A stretch of 64,000 bases of DNA from Methanohalophilus sp. RSK (GCF_003722075.1 NZ_RDSK01000009.1:236521-300520); one strand, 5' to 3'; numbered from the stretch's first letter, positions 20,544-29,551 are shown. Notes: generated by a model not told the origin, from the letters alone. Translations and numbers: made by a program.

Positions 20544-21080
20544 TTACCATAATGTACTGTTTTTTTCTATAAACTCTTGCTGTTCAGGCTGGCGACTTTT
20601 GGTATAGATGAGGGCTGCAGGATGATAGAATTTCACCACATTTTTCCCATCTATTTCCCTGCATTCACCCCATTGAAGTTGCCTGTTCCCCAAAAAAGCT
20701 TCCTCAGCAGTATTTCCGAGCAAAATTATCACATCTGGATCAAGCATGTCGATTTGTTTTTCAAAAAAAGCCCTGCATGCGGCAAGTTCTCCCTTACGGG
20801 GCCTGCGGTTATCGGGAGGTCTGCATTTGACAGTATTGATCACCGCCCAATCGTTCTGCTGAATATCCATATCTTCTATCATGTCATCCAGAATCTTGCC
20901 GGCCCTGCCACAGAAAGGTATTCCACTTGCATCCTCGTTCTTGCCGGGGGCTTCACCTATGAAAAGTACTTTTGGATTTTTCCCACCCTTCATTATTACT
21001 TTGTGGGTTGCGGATTCATGGAGCTGGCATGCAGTACACGAATTTATTTGCTCCTCTAAAGCTTCGAATGATTCAATCAT
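20544..21080 (-). CDS. Uracil-DNA glycosylase, family 4 (4Fe-4S)
   Basis: About 178 residues. GEAPGKNEDASGIPFCGRAG and HPAALIY are the two catalytic motifs of family 4. Cluster ligands are visible as CTAC, VKCRPP and ACRAFF. It removes uracil from deaminated cytosine. The frame is open upstream, but the ATG at 21080 has GGAG nine bases before it and overlaps pcc1 by eight bases, so I start there. Confidence 0.9.
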   Translation of the reverse strand: MIESFEALEEQINSCTACQLHESATHKVIMKGGKNPKVLFIGEAPGKNEDASGIPFCGRAGKILDDMIEDMDIQQNDWAVINTVKCRPPDNRRPRKGELAACRAFFEKQIDMLDPDVIILLGNTAEEAFLGNRQLQWGECREIDGKNVVKFYHPAALIYTKSRQPEQQEFIEKNSTLW

Positions 21081-21309
21081 TTTTTGCTCCGTTGATATCC
21101 AGGTCTTCGGCAATTTTGGCATTCATAAGGAGATCGTCCATAACAGATATCAGGGAAGACAGTTTTTCTGTCCTCAAAGTTATGGAATTTTCATCGTAGA
21201 GGGTTTTACTTTCCATATTCGCAAGATTGTCCGGCCTTAATGACTCAATAATTGTTTTGCCCCTTTGACCTACAGGCAGTTTAAGTGTGCTTTTAATTTT
21301 CATCGGCAT
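21073..21309 (-). CDS. pcc1: KEOPS complex subunit Pcc1
   Basis: A 78-residue alpha/beta protein of the Pcc1/CTAG family (SLRPDNLANMESKTLYDENS is the typical region). Pcc1 dimerises within KEOPS, which makes the t6A modification at position 37 of ANN-decoding tRNAs. It overlaps the RecJ-like gene upstream by 17 bases and the glycosylase gene downstream. Neighbours uS15, RecJ-like and eS1 match the conserved archaeal cluster. Confidence 0.85.
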   Translation of the reverse strand: MPMKIKSTLKLPVGQRGKTIIESLRPDNLANMESKTLYDENSITLRTEKLSSLISVMDDLLMNAKIAEDLDINGAKND

Positions 21310-22615
21310 TGTTTCCCAGCTGTTTTGCGATAATGGAATCCAGGGCTTTCAGGAACTCGTCTTCACTTCCCGGCGGTATGGCCGCACCGGATGCTATGTT
21401 ATGTCCCCCTCCACTACCTCCTACTCCGGAGGCTGCCTCTCTTAAGGCAACTGCAAGGTCCAGTCCACCGTCTACAAGTTTGCGGGTTCCTCTTCCTGAA
21501 ACTTTAACAACATCATCAACTTTGTTCAGGGCAATGAAAGGCAGATCAGGGTGAATGTACCTGATGACAACACCTGCGATCATGCCGGTGGCTTCCATGT
21601 CTTCTCCCTGAATATACCTGAGATGCTGGCGTTTTTGGATATTTTTCTCTGCCTTTTTGATTTGTCCCATCAAAACCTGCTGGTATTGTTCCGCAATCTT
21701 CCAGCCTTCTTCTGCAGCCTTTTTGTCCCTCAGGCAGGCAGTAAGGGCAAGACCCCCACGTTCAAGTTTGCCACAGCAATTGAGGAGGGTTACCATATCG
21801 TAGACATTTGGTATGGTCTCATGATTGAGAATGCAGACTTCACCGATACTGGCATCAATCGCTTCAGGACTGGCTTTTTTTGTCAGTTTAAGTGCCACGG
21901 CAGAAGTAAGTTTTTTCATCTGGTTTTCATCAAGTTCTTCGATCGGGCCACTGATACCCAGAATATTCAGGAAGTTTGTGATCTTTTCTTTCTCACCTGT
22001 TATGTCAAGGTAGGGTTCAGGTGTTGTTTCCAGAACTTCTGCCAGATCACCGTCTCCGATCTTTAGTCCTTTCCTTATGGAAACTGAGCCGCTTTCAATT
22101 CCTTCTTTCAGAATCAGACCATTCTCCCTGTCAAAAAGCTGTTTATCTCCTATGGCACCTGCAATTGCAAGTCCTGCAAGCTCTTTATTTTCAGGATTCA
22201 TTTCTGTTGCTACAACATAAGCAGTTGTTGAGGCACACATATAATAAGCACCATCTATGTCTGCAAGATGAGGGTTTACCATTATTTCTGCTGTTGTGTC
22301 ACCCACGGGTGCATGGTGGTCTATTATAATGGTGTCATTTCTGATTTTTTCAATCAATTCAGGCTGGCCACTCCCCATGTCACAGAAAAGCACGAGATCA
22401 CCATTATCAGTGCTGTTGTTAATTGTTTCCACAACGTCTTCATCAAGCCGGCTTACAATGCTTGCATGGAAAACTATGTCTTCTTTCAGCAGGGCATGGC
22501 ACATTACAGCTGCTGCGCTAATACCGTCTGCATCATTATGGGATACGAGTCTTACACGTGAATATTCACTGATTTTTTCAGATGCCTTTTTTGCAATGGG
22601 TCGCAATTTTTCCAA
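21293..22615 (-). CDS. RecJ-like DHH-family exonuclease
   Basis: A 440-residue DHH/DHHA1 phosphoesterase. HNDADGISAAA (about residues 26-36), FCDMGSG and IIDHHAP are the metal-binding motifs. GVGGSGGGHNIASGAAIP near residue 395 is the DHHA1 substrate motif. Archaeal RecJ homologues act as single-strand exonucleases, some associated with GINS at the replisome, others in RNA metabolism. The start is TTG at 22615 behind AGGTGA. Which substrate applies here is not evident. Confidence 0.88.
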   Translation of the reverse strand: MEKLRPIAKKASEKISEYSRVRLVSHNDADGISAAAVMCHALLKEDIVFHASIVSRLDEDVVETINNSTDNGDLVLFCDMGSGQPELIEKIRNDTIIIDHHAPVGDTTAEIMVNPHLADIDGAYYMCASTTAYVVATEMNPENKELAGLAIAGAIGDKQLFDRENGLILKEGIESGSVSIRKGLKIGDGDLAEVLETTPEPYLDITGEKEKITNFLNILGISGPIEELDENQMKKLTSAVALKLTKKASPEAIDASIGEVCILNHETIPNVYDMVTLLNCCGKLERGGLALTACLRDKKAAEEGWKIAEQYQQVLMGQIKKAEKNIQKRQHLRYIQGEDMEATGMIAGVVIRYIHPDLPFIALNKVDDVVKVSGRGTRKLVDGGLDLAVALREAASGVGGSGGGHNIASGAAIPPGSEDEFLKALDSIIAKQLGNNADEN

Positions 22616-22795
22616 AAACTTTCACCTGCCAGGTACACATATGCTAATTATATCTTAGAGCAATTTTGATATTAAAAGATTCATTATGCAGCACACATTT
22701 ATACTTCTATTGATTTGTGTGAGATTGCCGTCACAATGCCTTAAGTAAATGACAATTAATAGAAGATATAAACAGCAGGAAAAATCAGAACTAAA

Positions 22796-22825
22796 TTAAA
22801 AAAGGTTGAGGATTTGTGAAAATCC
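22796..22825 (-). terminator. Hairpin plus T-run after uS15
   Basis: Read on the minus strand, GGATTT pairs with AAATCC around TCAC (22810-22825), followed a few bases later by TTTTTT. It lies just after the rps15 stop and would separate rps15 from the RecJ-like gene, which has 180 further non-coding bases for its own promoter. Confidence 0.5.
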
Positions 22826-22829
22826 CCGT

Positions 22830-23288
22830 TTACTTTGTAATAAGCATTTCTGCGGTTTCTGGTTTGTATTTCCATTCGGCTGGAAGGACTTTGTTTGCCT
22901 TATAATATTTAACCAGTCTGCGAATTTTGGATTCAGTAAGCTGAAGAGGACGCTTGTTGTGTACATCCTTATTATTGGCTGCAATATGTTTTCTCAGGCC
23001 AATAGCTTTTACGATAAGGTTGTACAGGTCTTCAGGTACACCGGGTGCTTCTTCATTCTCTTTCAGGATAGCAGTGAGTTTTTTTCCTGTAGCGAGTTTT
23101 ACATCAGGAACTCCATAATTATCTCTCAACTTCATTCCGATGACACTGGTGGGGTTGCCTTGTTTCCACAAGTCAAGAACCACCTTTTCGATCTCTTCTG
23201 CATCCTGCAAAGACCATGCGGGTACTTCTGTACGAATGGGTTTTGTGGACCCTGCCTGGCCTTTTCTGCGAGTGTGCATTTTTGCCAT
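22830..23288 (-). CDS. rps15: 30S ribosomal protein uS15
   Basis: A 152-residue archaeal uS15, longer than the bacterial protein through its N-terminal [17 protein letters not shown] extension. The conserved [14 protein letters not shown] is near the C-terminus. It binds 16S rRNA helices 20-22. GGAGTAATCATA precedes the ATG. It is first in the archaeal uS15/RecJ/Pcc1 group. Confidence 0.95.
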   Translation of the reverse strand: MAKMHTRRKGQAGSTKPIRTEVPAWSLQDAEEIEKVVLDLWKQGNPTSVIGMKLRDNYGVPDVKLATGKKLTAILKENEEAPGVPEDLYNLIVKAIGLRKHIAANNKDVHNKRPLQLTESKIRRLVKYYKANKVLPAEWKYKPETAEMLITK

Positions 23289-23536
23289 TATGATTACTCC
23301 TTATTATTTTGATTTGAATTTAAAGTGGCGATAAAGTTACAGGTATGAACGTTGGGAGATTCCCTGTAGTGGCGAAGTGGTGCTAATTAAAGGCACATGG
23401 GTTATATATTTTGTGCCATTACGATTGTATGCATGGAGATTACCAAATATTCACAGTCCACTTTATGTTCTTATGCACCTTTTCACATCTTGCCCTTTTT
23501 GAATATACTTCCTCGAATCCCCCATCCTCTATGTTT

Positions 23537-24152
23537 TTATTTCTCAGGTGCATCTTTACCTGCCAGCTCATCGATGAACTGAGTGAAGCCTTCATCCAAC
23601 ATCTTTGCCGAAAATTCAAAGATCCTGGCATCAGGGTTGATGGTCTTGAGAAGGTCCCTGACAGATATCAAATATTCATGATCAGCGATGTCCACCTTGT
23701 TCAGGCACAGTATATCGGACTCCTCGATCTGTGTAATTACAAACTTCGGGAGCTTGTCGATCTCAAATCTAAAGCTGCTGGCATCCACAACATGTACGAT
23801 AGGATCAAACGACAGGTCAGGGATATCCATGGGCTCGATGCTCTCTTTTATCTGTAAAGGGGATGCACTGGACAATAGCTCGATTATCATAACATCAGGT
23901 TTGGACTGTTCTGTGGCACCCTTTAATGCACTTTCCAGATTGAACCTGAGACTGCATGGGACACAATCACTGATAGCATTTTTTAAGATCATGCCTGTAT
24001 CCGGTATGATATTGTCTTCAAATCCAGCCTCACCCCTCTCTGTAAGGATGACAGCAGCTTTTTCCCCCTCATCAGCAAGAAACCTTACAAGCCCCTTTAT
24101 TGGAAGTAGTCTTTCCACTTCCGGGCAACCCACATATTATTGTGACTTTCAT
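23537..24152 (-). pseudogene. CobW/HypB/UreG-type GTPase, frameshifted after the P-loop
   Basis: From an ATG at 24152 the minus strand reads MKVTIICGLPGSGKTT, a perfect start and Walker A for this metallochaperone GTPase family. The continuation (PIKGLVRFLADEGEKAAVIL and onward, with CVPC and the NKVD guanine motif) is in another frame. The switch falls at about 24104, where one extra base or two missing bases would restore a product of about 203 residues. CVPC resembles the CxCC metal site of the family. It could be a recent pseudogene or a sequencing error; everything after the shift is open. Confidence 0.8.
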
Positions 24153-24251
24153 GTAATCCCCACATCTACCCTGAATTCACCTTTATTGCAATAATTGTTT
24201 GTCATAAGGTTATAACAATTCGCTCATATCGCTTTTTTTAATTCACATCCA

Positions 24252-24662
24252 TCATACTTCCTTGAAAACCTTCGCAAGGGACTCACCCCTCACATGGATC
24301 GAAAACTGGGAAAAGTAACCAAAGGGTGTGGTATGGACCTCGATACCTTTATTTTGCAGCTTTTCTTTAATTTCAGAGATGATTTCTTCTGCAAATTCAG
24401 GAGATGAGATACTTGATGAGAGGTGTGCAAATGAGTGCAGAACTATTCTGTTCTTATCTACCTTATTGAGGTACCATTTGAAATTCTTCACTGCAGCTTT
24501 TACAACTTTGTTCTTTCTGTTTTCATCCTCCATTTCAACATGCAAGAAAATAACGGCTGTGTCCTCTATTCCCTCTTCTTTTTCGATATCATCCACATTT
24601 TCAAGGTTCTTGCTGAAAGTTTCGAACCAGAAGTATTGGGTATCGAACATAATCATCTTCAT
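24252..24662 (-). CDS. Freestanding archaeal ThrRS editing-domain protein
   Basis: The 136 residues match the N-terminal editing domain of archaeal threonyl-tRNA synthetase, a D-Tyr deacylase-like fold. They begin MKMIMFDTQYFWFETF and contain VLHSFAHLSSS and VHTTPFGYFSQFSIHVRGE. No catalytic synthetase domain follows. Trans-acting versions clear mischarged Ser-tRNA(Thr) in some archaea, but stand-alone paralogues such as this may have another role. It lies among decayed genes yet is itself intact. Confidence 0.8.
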   Translation of the reverse strand: MKMIMFDTQYFWFETFSKNLENVDDIEKEEGIEDTAVIFLHVEMEDENRKNKVVKAAVKNFKWYLNKVDKNRIVLHSFAHLSSSISSPEFAEEIISEIKEKLQNKGIEVHTTPFGYFSQFSIHVRGESLAKVFKEV

Positions 24663-24789
24663 GGTCTGCCTACTAAAACTAATTATTATTGATCTATATT
24701 TATCGGGTTGTTATTGATATGTCTGAAATGAAGGACACAAGTATACCATGCATGGCAGAATTGAACAATAAATTACCCATTTTGCGATC

Positions 24790-24878
24790 TTACCCTGGCA
24801 ACTTCACACGAACTGTTGTCCCCACGTTCTCTTCACTATCGATTCAGATATTTCCCATTAACCCTCATTTACAATCTT
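24790..24878 (-). pseudogene. C-terminal remnant of a histidine kinase ATPase domain
   Basis: The minus strand encodes the tail of a HATPase_c domain: KIVNE in one frame, then GNI, a TGA at 24844-24846 where Trp would be expected, then IDSEENVGTTVRVKLPG and a stop at 24790. The GGxIWxDSEExxGTTxxxxLP pattern is the standard end of sensor kinases. A frame break and an internal stop show that it is dead. No upstream kinase sequence remains next to it, because the intact methyltransferase gene is there. Confidence 0.65.
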
Positions 24879-24892
24879 TATAGATGATTTTA

Positions 24893-25570
24893 TTAACTTT
24901 TTCGAAGGGTGACCCTGAAAAGCTTTCTTGGAATATCTCCTTCTTCAAACTCCTCCATATCAACGATATCATATCCTTGCGAAATGCGCTCCACCTTTTC
25001 CCTGCTCAGGAAATGAACAATGAACCCACCCTGTATCTGCCACATGTCCTCTCCTCTGTGAACTCCTGTTTGATATTGAGGATCGCCTGTGTGTCGTGTA
25101 GAGAATATGTTCAGACCGCCTGGTTTCAGGACCCTCCTGATCTCTTTTGAAATGAATGCAAGGTCAGATGTTTTTAGGGGCATACAGTAGAGCATATGAG
25201 AATAACAGGCATCAAAATACCCATCATCGAAAGGTAAAGGTTCCCTGACATCATGCTGCAAGGCTGTTATCGATCCGGATAATCCCATCTCCCGGGACCT
25301 CTGATTTATACATTCAATTCCCTTTCTGGAGTAATCAAGAGAATATACCTCGAAACCATTACTCGCAAAGAATAAAGAGTCTCGTCCCTGACCTGCTCCA
25401 AGTTCAAGAATTTTTGTTTTTCCCTCTTCTTTGAAGAGTTCTGCTGCTTTCATGGCTGGACCACTGCATTTTTCACCGAACATAGAATTGTTCTTTAAAA
25501 ATACATTTTCCCAATGACACTGCTGCTCATCCAATATTTCTTCGTCTATACATTCTTCTTTATGATTCAT
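24893..25570 (-). CDS. Class I SAM-dependent methyltransferase
   Basis: A 225-residue protein. Motif I is ILELGAGQGRDSLFFA, motif II is VYSLDYS, and YFDACYSHMLYCMP and RVLKPGG follow. This is the methyltransferase 11/25 type. The substrate is unknown. GGAGAAATGATTCC precedes the ATG. It lies between a kinase remnant and the broken corrinoid-type methyltransferase, yet its own frame is intact, so it is probably still used. Confidence 0.85.
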   Translation of the reverse strand: MNHKEECIDEEILDEQQCHWENVFLKNNSMFGEKCSGPAMKAAELFKEEGKTKILELGAGQGRDSLFFASNGFEVYSLDYSRKGIECINQRSREMGLSGSITALQHDVREPLPFDDGYFDACYSHMLYCMPLKTSDLAFISKEIRRVLKPGGLNIFSTRHTGDPQYQTGVHRGEDMWQIQGGFIVHFLSREKVERISQGYDIVDMEEFEEGDIPRKLFRVTLRKS

Positions 25571-25664
25571 GGAATCATTTCTCCAATAAAATTCACTTCA
25601 TTCCGGGATTGAATTTGAATATAGATCGTCCATATGACCCTGTTCACAACCGAGAGCTTATCGA

Positions 25665-26178
25665 TCAGAGGGTTTCCATTTCCTCGATCGGTGTGCTAAG
25701 AGGGATCTCACAGCCTGTCGAGAGAATGAAACCCTTTTCTGGAGCGCAGTCCATACAACTTTTTACCTCGTGCTCAATATCATCTAAAGAATCCCGGCAG
25801 AAAACATTGGGATTGATGTTACCCATAAGGCAGATGCAATTCACTTGAAGAGCTTAATGGATAGCCAGCTATCGTGGGATATCGCTCATCCTTGATGTTC
25901 AGCCGGGTTCCAAGTGCTTCTGCCTCAACAAGCAAACATCCCCAGGGAGACATAACATTATCATGATGGTACATCTGTCTTGCAAGTATCTGCGCCCTGG
26001 CTATCCCCTCTGCAGAATAGTAGACATCACTCATGCTGGCATTCATGTGCTCCAGAACATTGTTGCCTGCCCCGAACCAGAGATATCCATAAGGCATCCT
26101 GTCCACATCTTTCATCTCAAGAGAATTAACAAACCGCTCTTTAGATGTCATTTCTTCTGACAATATATCACTCCCCAA
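25665..26178 (-). pseudogene. Uroporphyrinogen-decarboxylase-like methyltransferase (MtaA/MtbA/CmuA type), internally deleted
   Basis: The N-terminal 110 residues (TSKERFVNSLEMKDVDRMP, MYHHDNVMSPWG, YPTIAGYPL) are followed after a frame change near 25845 by a clear C-terminal piece in another frame (CLMGNINPNVFCRDSL, STGCEIPLSTP), ending TGA at 25665. Family proteins have about 330-350 residues, so some 150-180 residues of the barrel are missing at the junction. MtaA/MtbA move methyl groups from corrinoid proteins to coenzyme M. The likely start is TTG at 26163 behind GGAGTGAT. It cannot make an active barrel. Confidence 0.8.
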
Positions 26179-26206
26179 TCATCTGCATAATTCTCTATTA
26201 CAAAAA

Positions 26207-26521
26207 TTATTCAAATTCTATACGGACATCCCCTGCTTCCTTAGCCAGAGATTTCGACATCATTCCTGCTTCCATCCAGCACACATGCAGGACAGCACAG
26301 GGAACAAGGCATGTAACACTACATTGTGCTTCCTGGGCCTTTTGCATGACATAATTGTCCTTTATATCGGACACGTCCATCATAGGGACTTCCATATGGG
26401 ACATCCCCTTTATCGTTTTACATGGCGTATCTATATCGATGATGATCTTGTCGCCATCCATCTTTCCACATACTTTATGGGTAAAGCCACAGACATTCGA
26501 TTTTACAGTTACTTCAGTCAT
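26207..26521 (-). CDS. Cys-rich protein of unknown function
   Basis: A 104-residue protein with about seven cysteines, including CSVTCLVPCAVLHVC at 67-81, and several Met-rich stretches (GMSHMEVPMMDV). It is well translated (AAGGAGG before the ATG) and sits immediately upstream of the deleted methyltransferase gene. This suggests a former operon and perhaps a metal or corrinoid-related role. I do not recognise the family with certainty. Confidence 0.6.
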   Translation of the reverse strand: MTEVTVKSNVCGFTHKVCGKMDGDKIIIDIDTPCKTIKGMSHMEVPMMDVSDIKDNYVMQKAQEAQCSVTCLVPCAVLHVCWMEAGMMSKSLAKEAGDVRIEFE

Positions 26522-26676
26522 CTAATTTTCCTCCTTAAAGTCGATAAATAAAGAATTATAAAAAACTGGTGAGGATTCAGATTAACGTTCCTCTTCCAGA
26601 ACTTCTATAAAATTTGTTCTTATTATTACTCTACTAGCCTGTTTCCCAGGCAATTATTCTGAATTTCTGCTTATTG

Positions 26677-26874
26677 TTACACAAGCATTTTGAACATCAT
26701 TACAACATCATTTTCAGGTCGACCACCTTTGTCTGTCCTGTTGATATATATTGATTCCAGTATGGGACAAAATGGTTTCCAGTCGATCAACTTGTCTATT
26801 TCAGATAGTTTGTCACCAGCAGCTATCAAACGGTCATATTCCTGTTTCAGGATGAAATTACTGAAGGTACTCAT
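26677..26874 (-). mobile_element. IS5-family transposase, N-terminal stub
   Basis: Only the first 65 codons remain. They contain the DUF772-like N-terminal domain of IS5-type transposases (LSEIDKLIDWKPFCPILESIY, then GGRPENDVVMMFKMLV), and a stop replaces the expected catalytic DDE domain. A GGGGAG...CTCCCC inverted pair at about 26927-26952 is near the possible left end, where the PAS gene breaks off. The right part of the element has been lost. Confidence 0.75.
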
Positions 26875-26913
26875 ATAACTAAATTTATCTTGATTGAATA
26901 TAAATATTGTTAT

Positions 26914-27471
26914 TTAGTTTGGGTAAGGGGAGGAGTTAATCAGAAATCTCCCCAATTTGCTTTTAGTTAGTTTGACTGCCTCTTCATGGGCAAAATCCGT
27001 AATTTCCTGTAATGATGAACCAGTCATTTGATTGAGTTTCAAAAGGGCCTCAAGCCGGGATTCGTCAAGATACAGATTTTCTTCTGCCTTTTTGCGTTTT
27101 GTAATATCAAGTATGATTCCCTGGTAATGCGTAATCTTGTTGTTATTATCACGCCGGATAAATGTCCTGTCATCTACCCATCGCACATCTCCAGATTTTG
27201 TTAGTACTCTATATTCCTAGGTATATTCTGTATTTCCCTCTTCTGAATTCCTCAAGACCTCAGAGCGGACATAATTTAGGTCCTGTGGATGTACAATATC
27301 AGCATATTTTATCGATCCTGACTCAAAATCGTCTACGGTGTAGCCTAACTTTACAACATTATCTGATACAAATTCCACAGGCCAATCCAGTTCAGTTTTA
27401 CAGAGAAATACTATGGCAGGACTCTTGTTGATGACCTTTTCTAATTCTGCTTTTTCCTCGAATTGTGCCAT
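26914..27471 (-). pseudogene. PAS-domain sensor gene, interrupted by TAG and truncated
   Basis: From the ATG at 27471 the frame gives a PAS domain ([32 protein letters not shown]), then TAG at 27217-27219, then continues in the same frame with EYRVLTKSGDVRWVDDRTF and a PAC motif ([16 protein letters not shown]). The intact kinase at 42-44 kb has Gln (SQEYRV) at the TAG position, so one C-to-T change explains it. After the start of a GAF-like helix the sequence breaks near 26955, next to the transposase stub. Because some Methanosarcinaceae read TAG as pyrrolysine the stop may be leaky, but the truncation makes it a pseudogene. Confidence 0.8.
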
Positions 27472-27747
27472 TGTATTCTCTTTCCTGCGTTTTTATAGTA
27501 AGGAACAGATGTTTTTATACACATTCGTCCACACATAGAATTTAGTTATATAGTAAACAGTGTGAAAAATAGATTGGGACTCCAAACTATTTATTATTTT
27601 GCTTTTTACTATCGGTTTTACAGGAGTGCTTAATTGGTAACGATTCCTCCTTTTCTAGGAATTATAGATTTCCCATAAGGTAATTTGCAGTATTTACAAC
27701 TCATGATACTATACTTCGAAATTGATGGAATTAGTATTATTAATACA

Positions 27748-27775
27748 ATATATGATCTGTATTTGTATCATATAT
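27748..27775 (-). terminator. AT-rich hairpin after hisS
   Basis: ATATATGAT at 27748-27756 and ATCATATAT at 27767-27775 form a perfect nine-base stem with a ten-base loop, 13 bases after the hisS stop. The rest of the 317-base interval 27472-27788 holds only AT-rich sequence and no gene I can support. Terminator or mRNA-end function is inferred. Confidence 0.45.
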
Positions 27776-27788
27776 TAGGAGATAGCTG

Positions 27789-29030
27789 TTACATTTCACC
27801 TTTGAGAATATGTTCTCTGGCATCTTCAACGGTCAACTGGTGCTGTTCACCGGATTCCATATCCTTCAGGGTAACCTTGCCAGCCTCCATTTCCCTCTTA
27901 CCCACTATCACCACATACCTGGCACCGATGTTATTGGCGTGAGACAGCTGGCCCTTGAAGTTTCGCTGCATTATATCGAGATATACCGGCACATCCCTAC
28001 GTAATTCGCGCGCAATCCCTATTGCATCCAGCCGGGTATCATCTGTTGCCACAAGCACAACTTCCTTTTTTTGCTCAGGTTCAAGTTCACATATCTCCAT
28101 TATACGATCAAAACCAAGTCCAAATCCAGTTGAAGGAACATCCCCTCCACCGAAAAGCTGTATCAACTGGTAGGAGCCACCTCCACATATCTGGTTCTGG
28201 GCACCAAGATTGCTGGCATATATCTCAAAAACCATACCAGTGTAATAGTCAAGACCCCTGGCAATACCAAAGTCTACGGAATATTCCACATTATAGGCAT
28301 CCAGGATTTGTATCAGTTCTTCAAAAATTTGGAGTTCTTCAATATCACCCACAATTTGCCTTGCTTTTTCTATTGCATCTTCTCCGGTGATGCTGACAAG
28401 TTCAAACAGCTCATTGCGAAGCTCTATTGATGCATTTATTTGTTCAAGATAATCATCAAGCCCGGTATCGTCCTTTTTATCCACAAACCTCATTATTTTT
28501 GTCTGCTGTTCTGCCTCGAGTTCTTTTAGAATATGACGAATAATACCCAGGTGTCCTACATGCAAGTCTCCTTTGATCCCTACAGATTCTACCATTTCTG
28601 CGGCAAGAGCTATAACCTCAGCATCAGCGTCAGGACGGCTGCTGCCAATAGTCTCAACTCCAAATTGCCAGAATTCCCTGAAGCGCCCCTTTTGGGGCCT
28701 CTCATAACGGAAACAATTCTCGAAATAGAAAAGTTTTAGCGGACGGGGGGTTGCCTGCATTTCGTTAACATACATACGCATGACAGGTGCGGTGAGTTCC
28801 GGACGCAGGGCAAGCTCCCTGTCACCCTTATCAGAGAAATTGTAGATCTCACCTGTAACCCCTTCTCCGGATTTGAGGGTGAAAAGTTCAAGATTTTCGA
28901 ATGTAGGGGTGATTATTTCGTGATATCCCCATCTGGAAACTACGTCCCTCATTCTGTTTTCAACAAAACGTCTCAATTGCGTATTCTCAGGAAGGAAATC
29001 TCTTGTTCCTCTTGGTCTGCTGATTTTCAT
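27789..29030 (-). CDS. hisS: Histidyl-tRNA synthetase
   Basis: A 413-residue class II synthetase starting [15 protein letters not shown]. Motif 2 is [20 protein letters not shown], the histidine A box is [15 protein letters not shown], and motif 3 is [13 protein letters not shown]-terminal anticodon-binding domain is present. Full length, monocistronic, divergent from the repair gene at 29167. Confidence 0.96.
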   Translation of the reverse strand: MKISRPRGTRDFLPENTQLRRFVENRMRDVVSRWGYHEIITPTFENLELFTLKSGEGVTGEIYNFSDKGDRELALRPELTAPVMRMYVNEMQATPRPLKLFYFENCFRYERPQKGRFREFWQFGVETIGSSRPDADAEVIALAAEMVESVGIKGDLHVGHLGIIRHILKELEAEQQTKIMRFVDKKDDTGLDDYLEQINASIELRNELFELVSITGEDAIEKARQIVGDIEELQIFEELIQILDAYNVEYSVDFGIARGLDYYTGMVFEIYASNLGAQNQICGGGSYQLIQLFGGGDVPSTGFGLGFDRIMEICELEPEQKKEVVLVATDDTRLDAIGIARELRRDVPVYLDIMQRNFKGQLSHANNIGARYVVIVGKREMEAGKVTLKDMESGEQHQLTVEDAREHILKGEM

Positions 29031-29166
29031 CGTATCTAACCTGATATGAATTAATGATTGTAATTTAAGATTCAGTAGGTTACATCATTATTAAATATAT
29101 TTTTTGTTTTGGATGCCTGAATCACAGATTGTTAATTTCAAATAAGAATAAATCAATCTATATTAC

Positions 29167-29496
29167 ATGAGAATATGGGATTTGCCGCCATCCGATCTTT
29201 GCAGACAGCACCTCCTGGGAGAACACAGGGAATTGCACGCCCTCTGGTCCATTATCACTAAAAATAAAAAGGCTTATTCCAATCATCCTGAAACTCTTCG
29301 CTGGAAAGGTAAATTACACGCCCTGTACCTGCGCCATGAAAGCCTTGTTGGCGAAATGCAGAAACGAGGATATAACCATCACAGCCCCCTTGATCCTGTC
29401 CTTACAACAGGGGAATCCAGACAGGACACTCTTGTAACATCCCTTGATGAGCAAAAAGATGCTCTCAGGAAAAAAGGATGCAACTGCAAAATTTAA
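29167..29496 (+). CDS. Pyrimidine dimer DNA glycosylase/endonuclease V family protein
   Basis: The 109 residues begin MRIWDLPPSDLCRQHLLGEHRELHALW and contain HPETLRWKGKLHALYLRHESL, matching the T4 endonuclease V-like family. Such enzymes cut the glycosyl bond at UV-induced cyclobutane dimers. The family-typical N-terminal region and helices are present. The very short C-terminus ends CNCKI. The biochemical activity of archaeal members is largely predicted. Confidence 0.8.
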   Translation: MRIWDLPPSDLCRQHLLGEHRELHALWSIITKNKKAYSNHPETLRWKGKLHALYLRHESLVGEMQKRGYNHHSPLDPVLTTGESRQDTLVTSLDEQKDALRKKGCNCKI

Positions 29497-29551
29497 ACAG
29501 GATATATCCAGCGTTAATTTTTTAATTATTAATACATATGAATACAGGATT

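Noticed and set aside
24100..24110. Programmed frameshift in the CobW-type gene
   Set aside because: No slippery heptamer, pause structure or known precedent in this family; mutation or sequencing error is simpler.
24689..24883. A 64-codon plus-strand frame after the ThrRS-editing gene
   Set aside because: The reverse strand of the same stretch encodes the recognisable kinase tail; the plus frame has no family features.
26914..27471. Pyrrolysine-containing functional PAS kinase
   Set aside because: Even with read-through the gene breaks off after the PAS domain next to the transposase stub, so no output domain remains.
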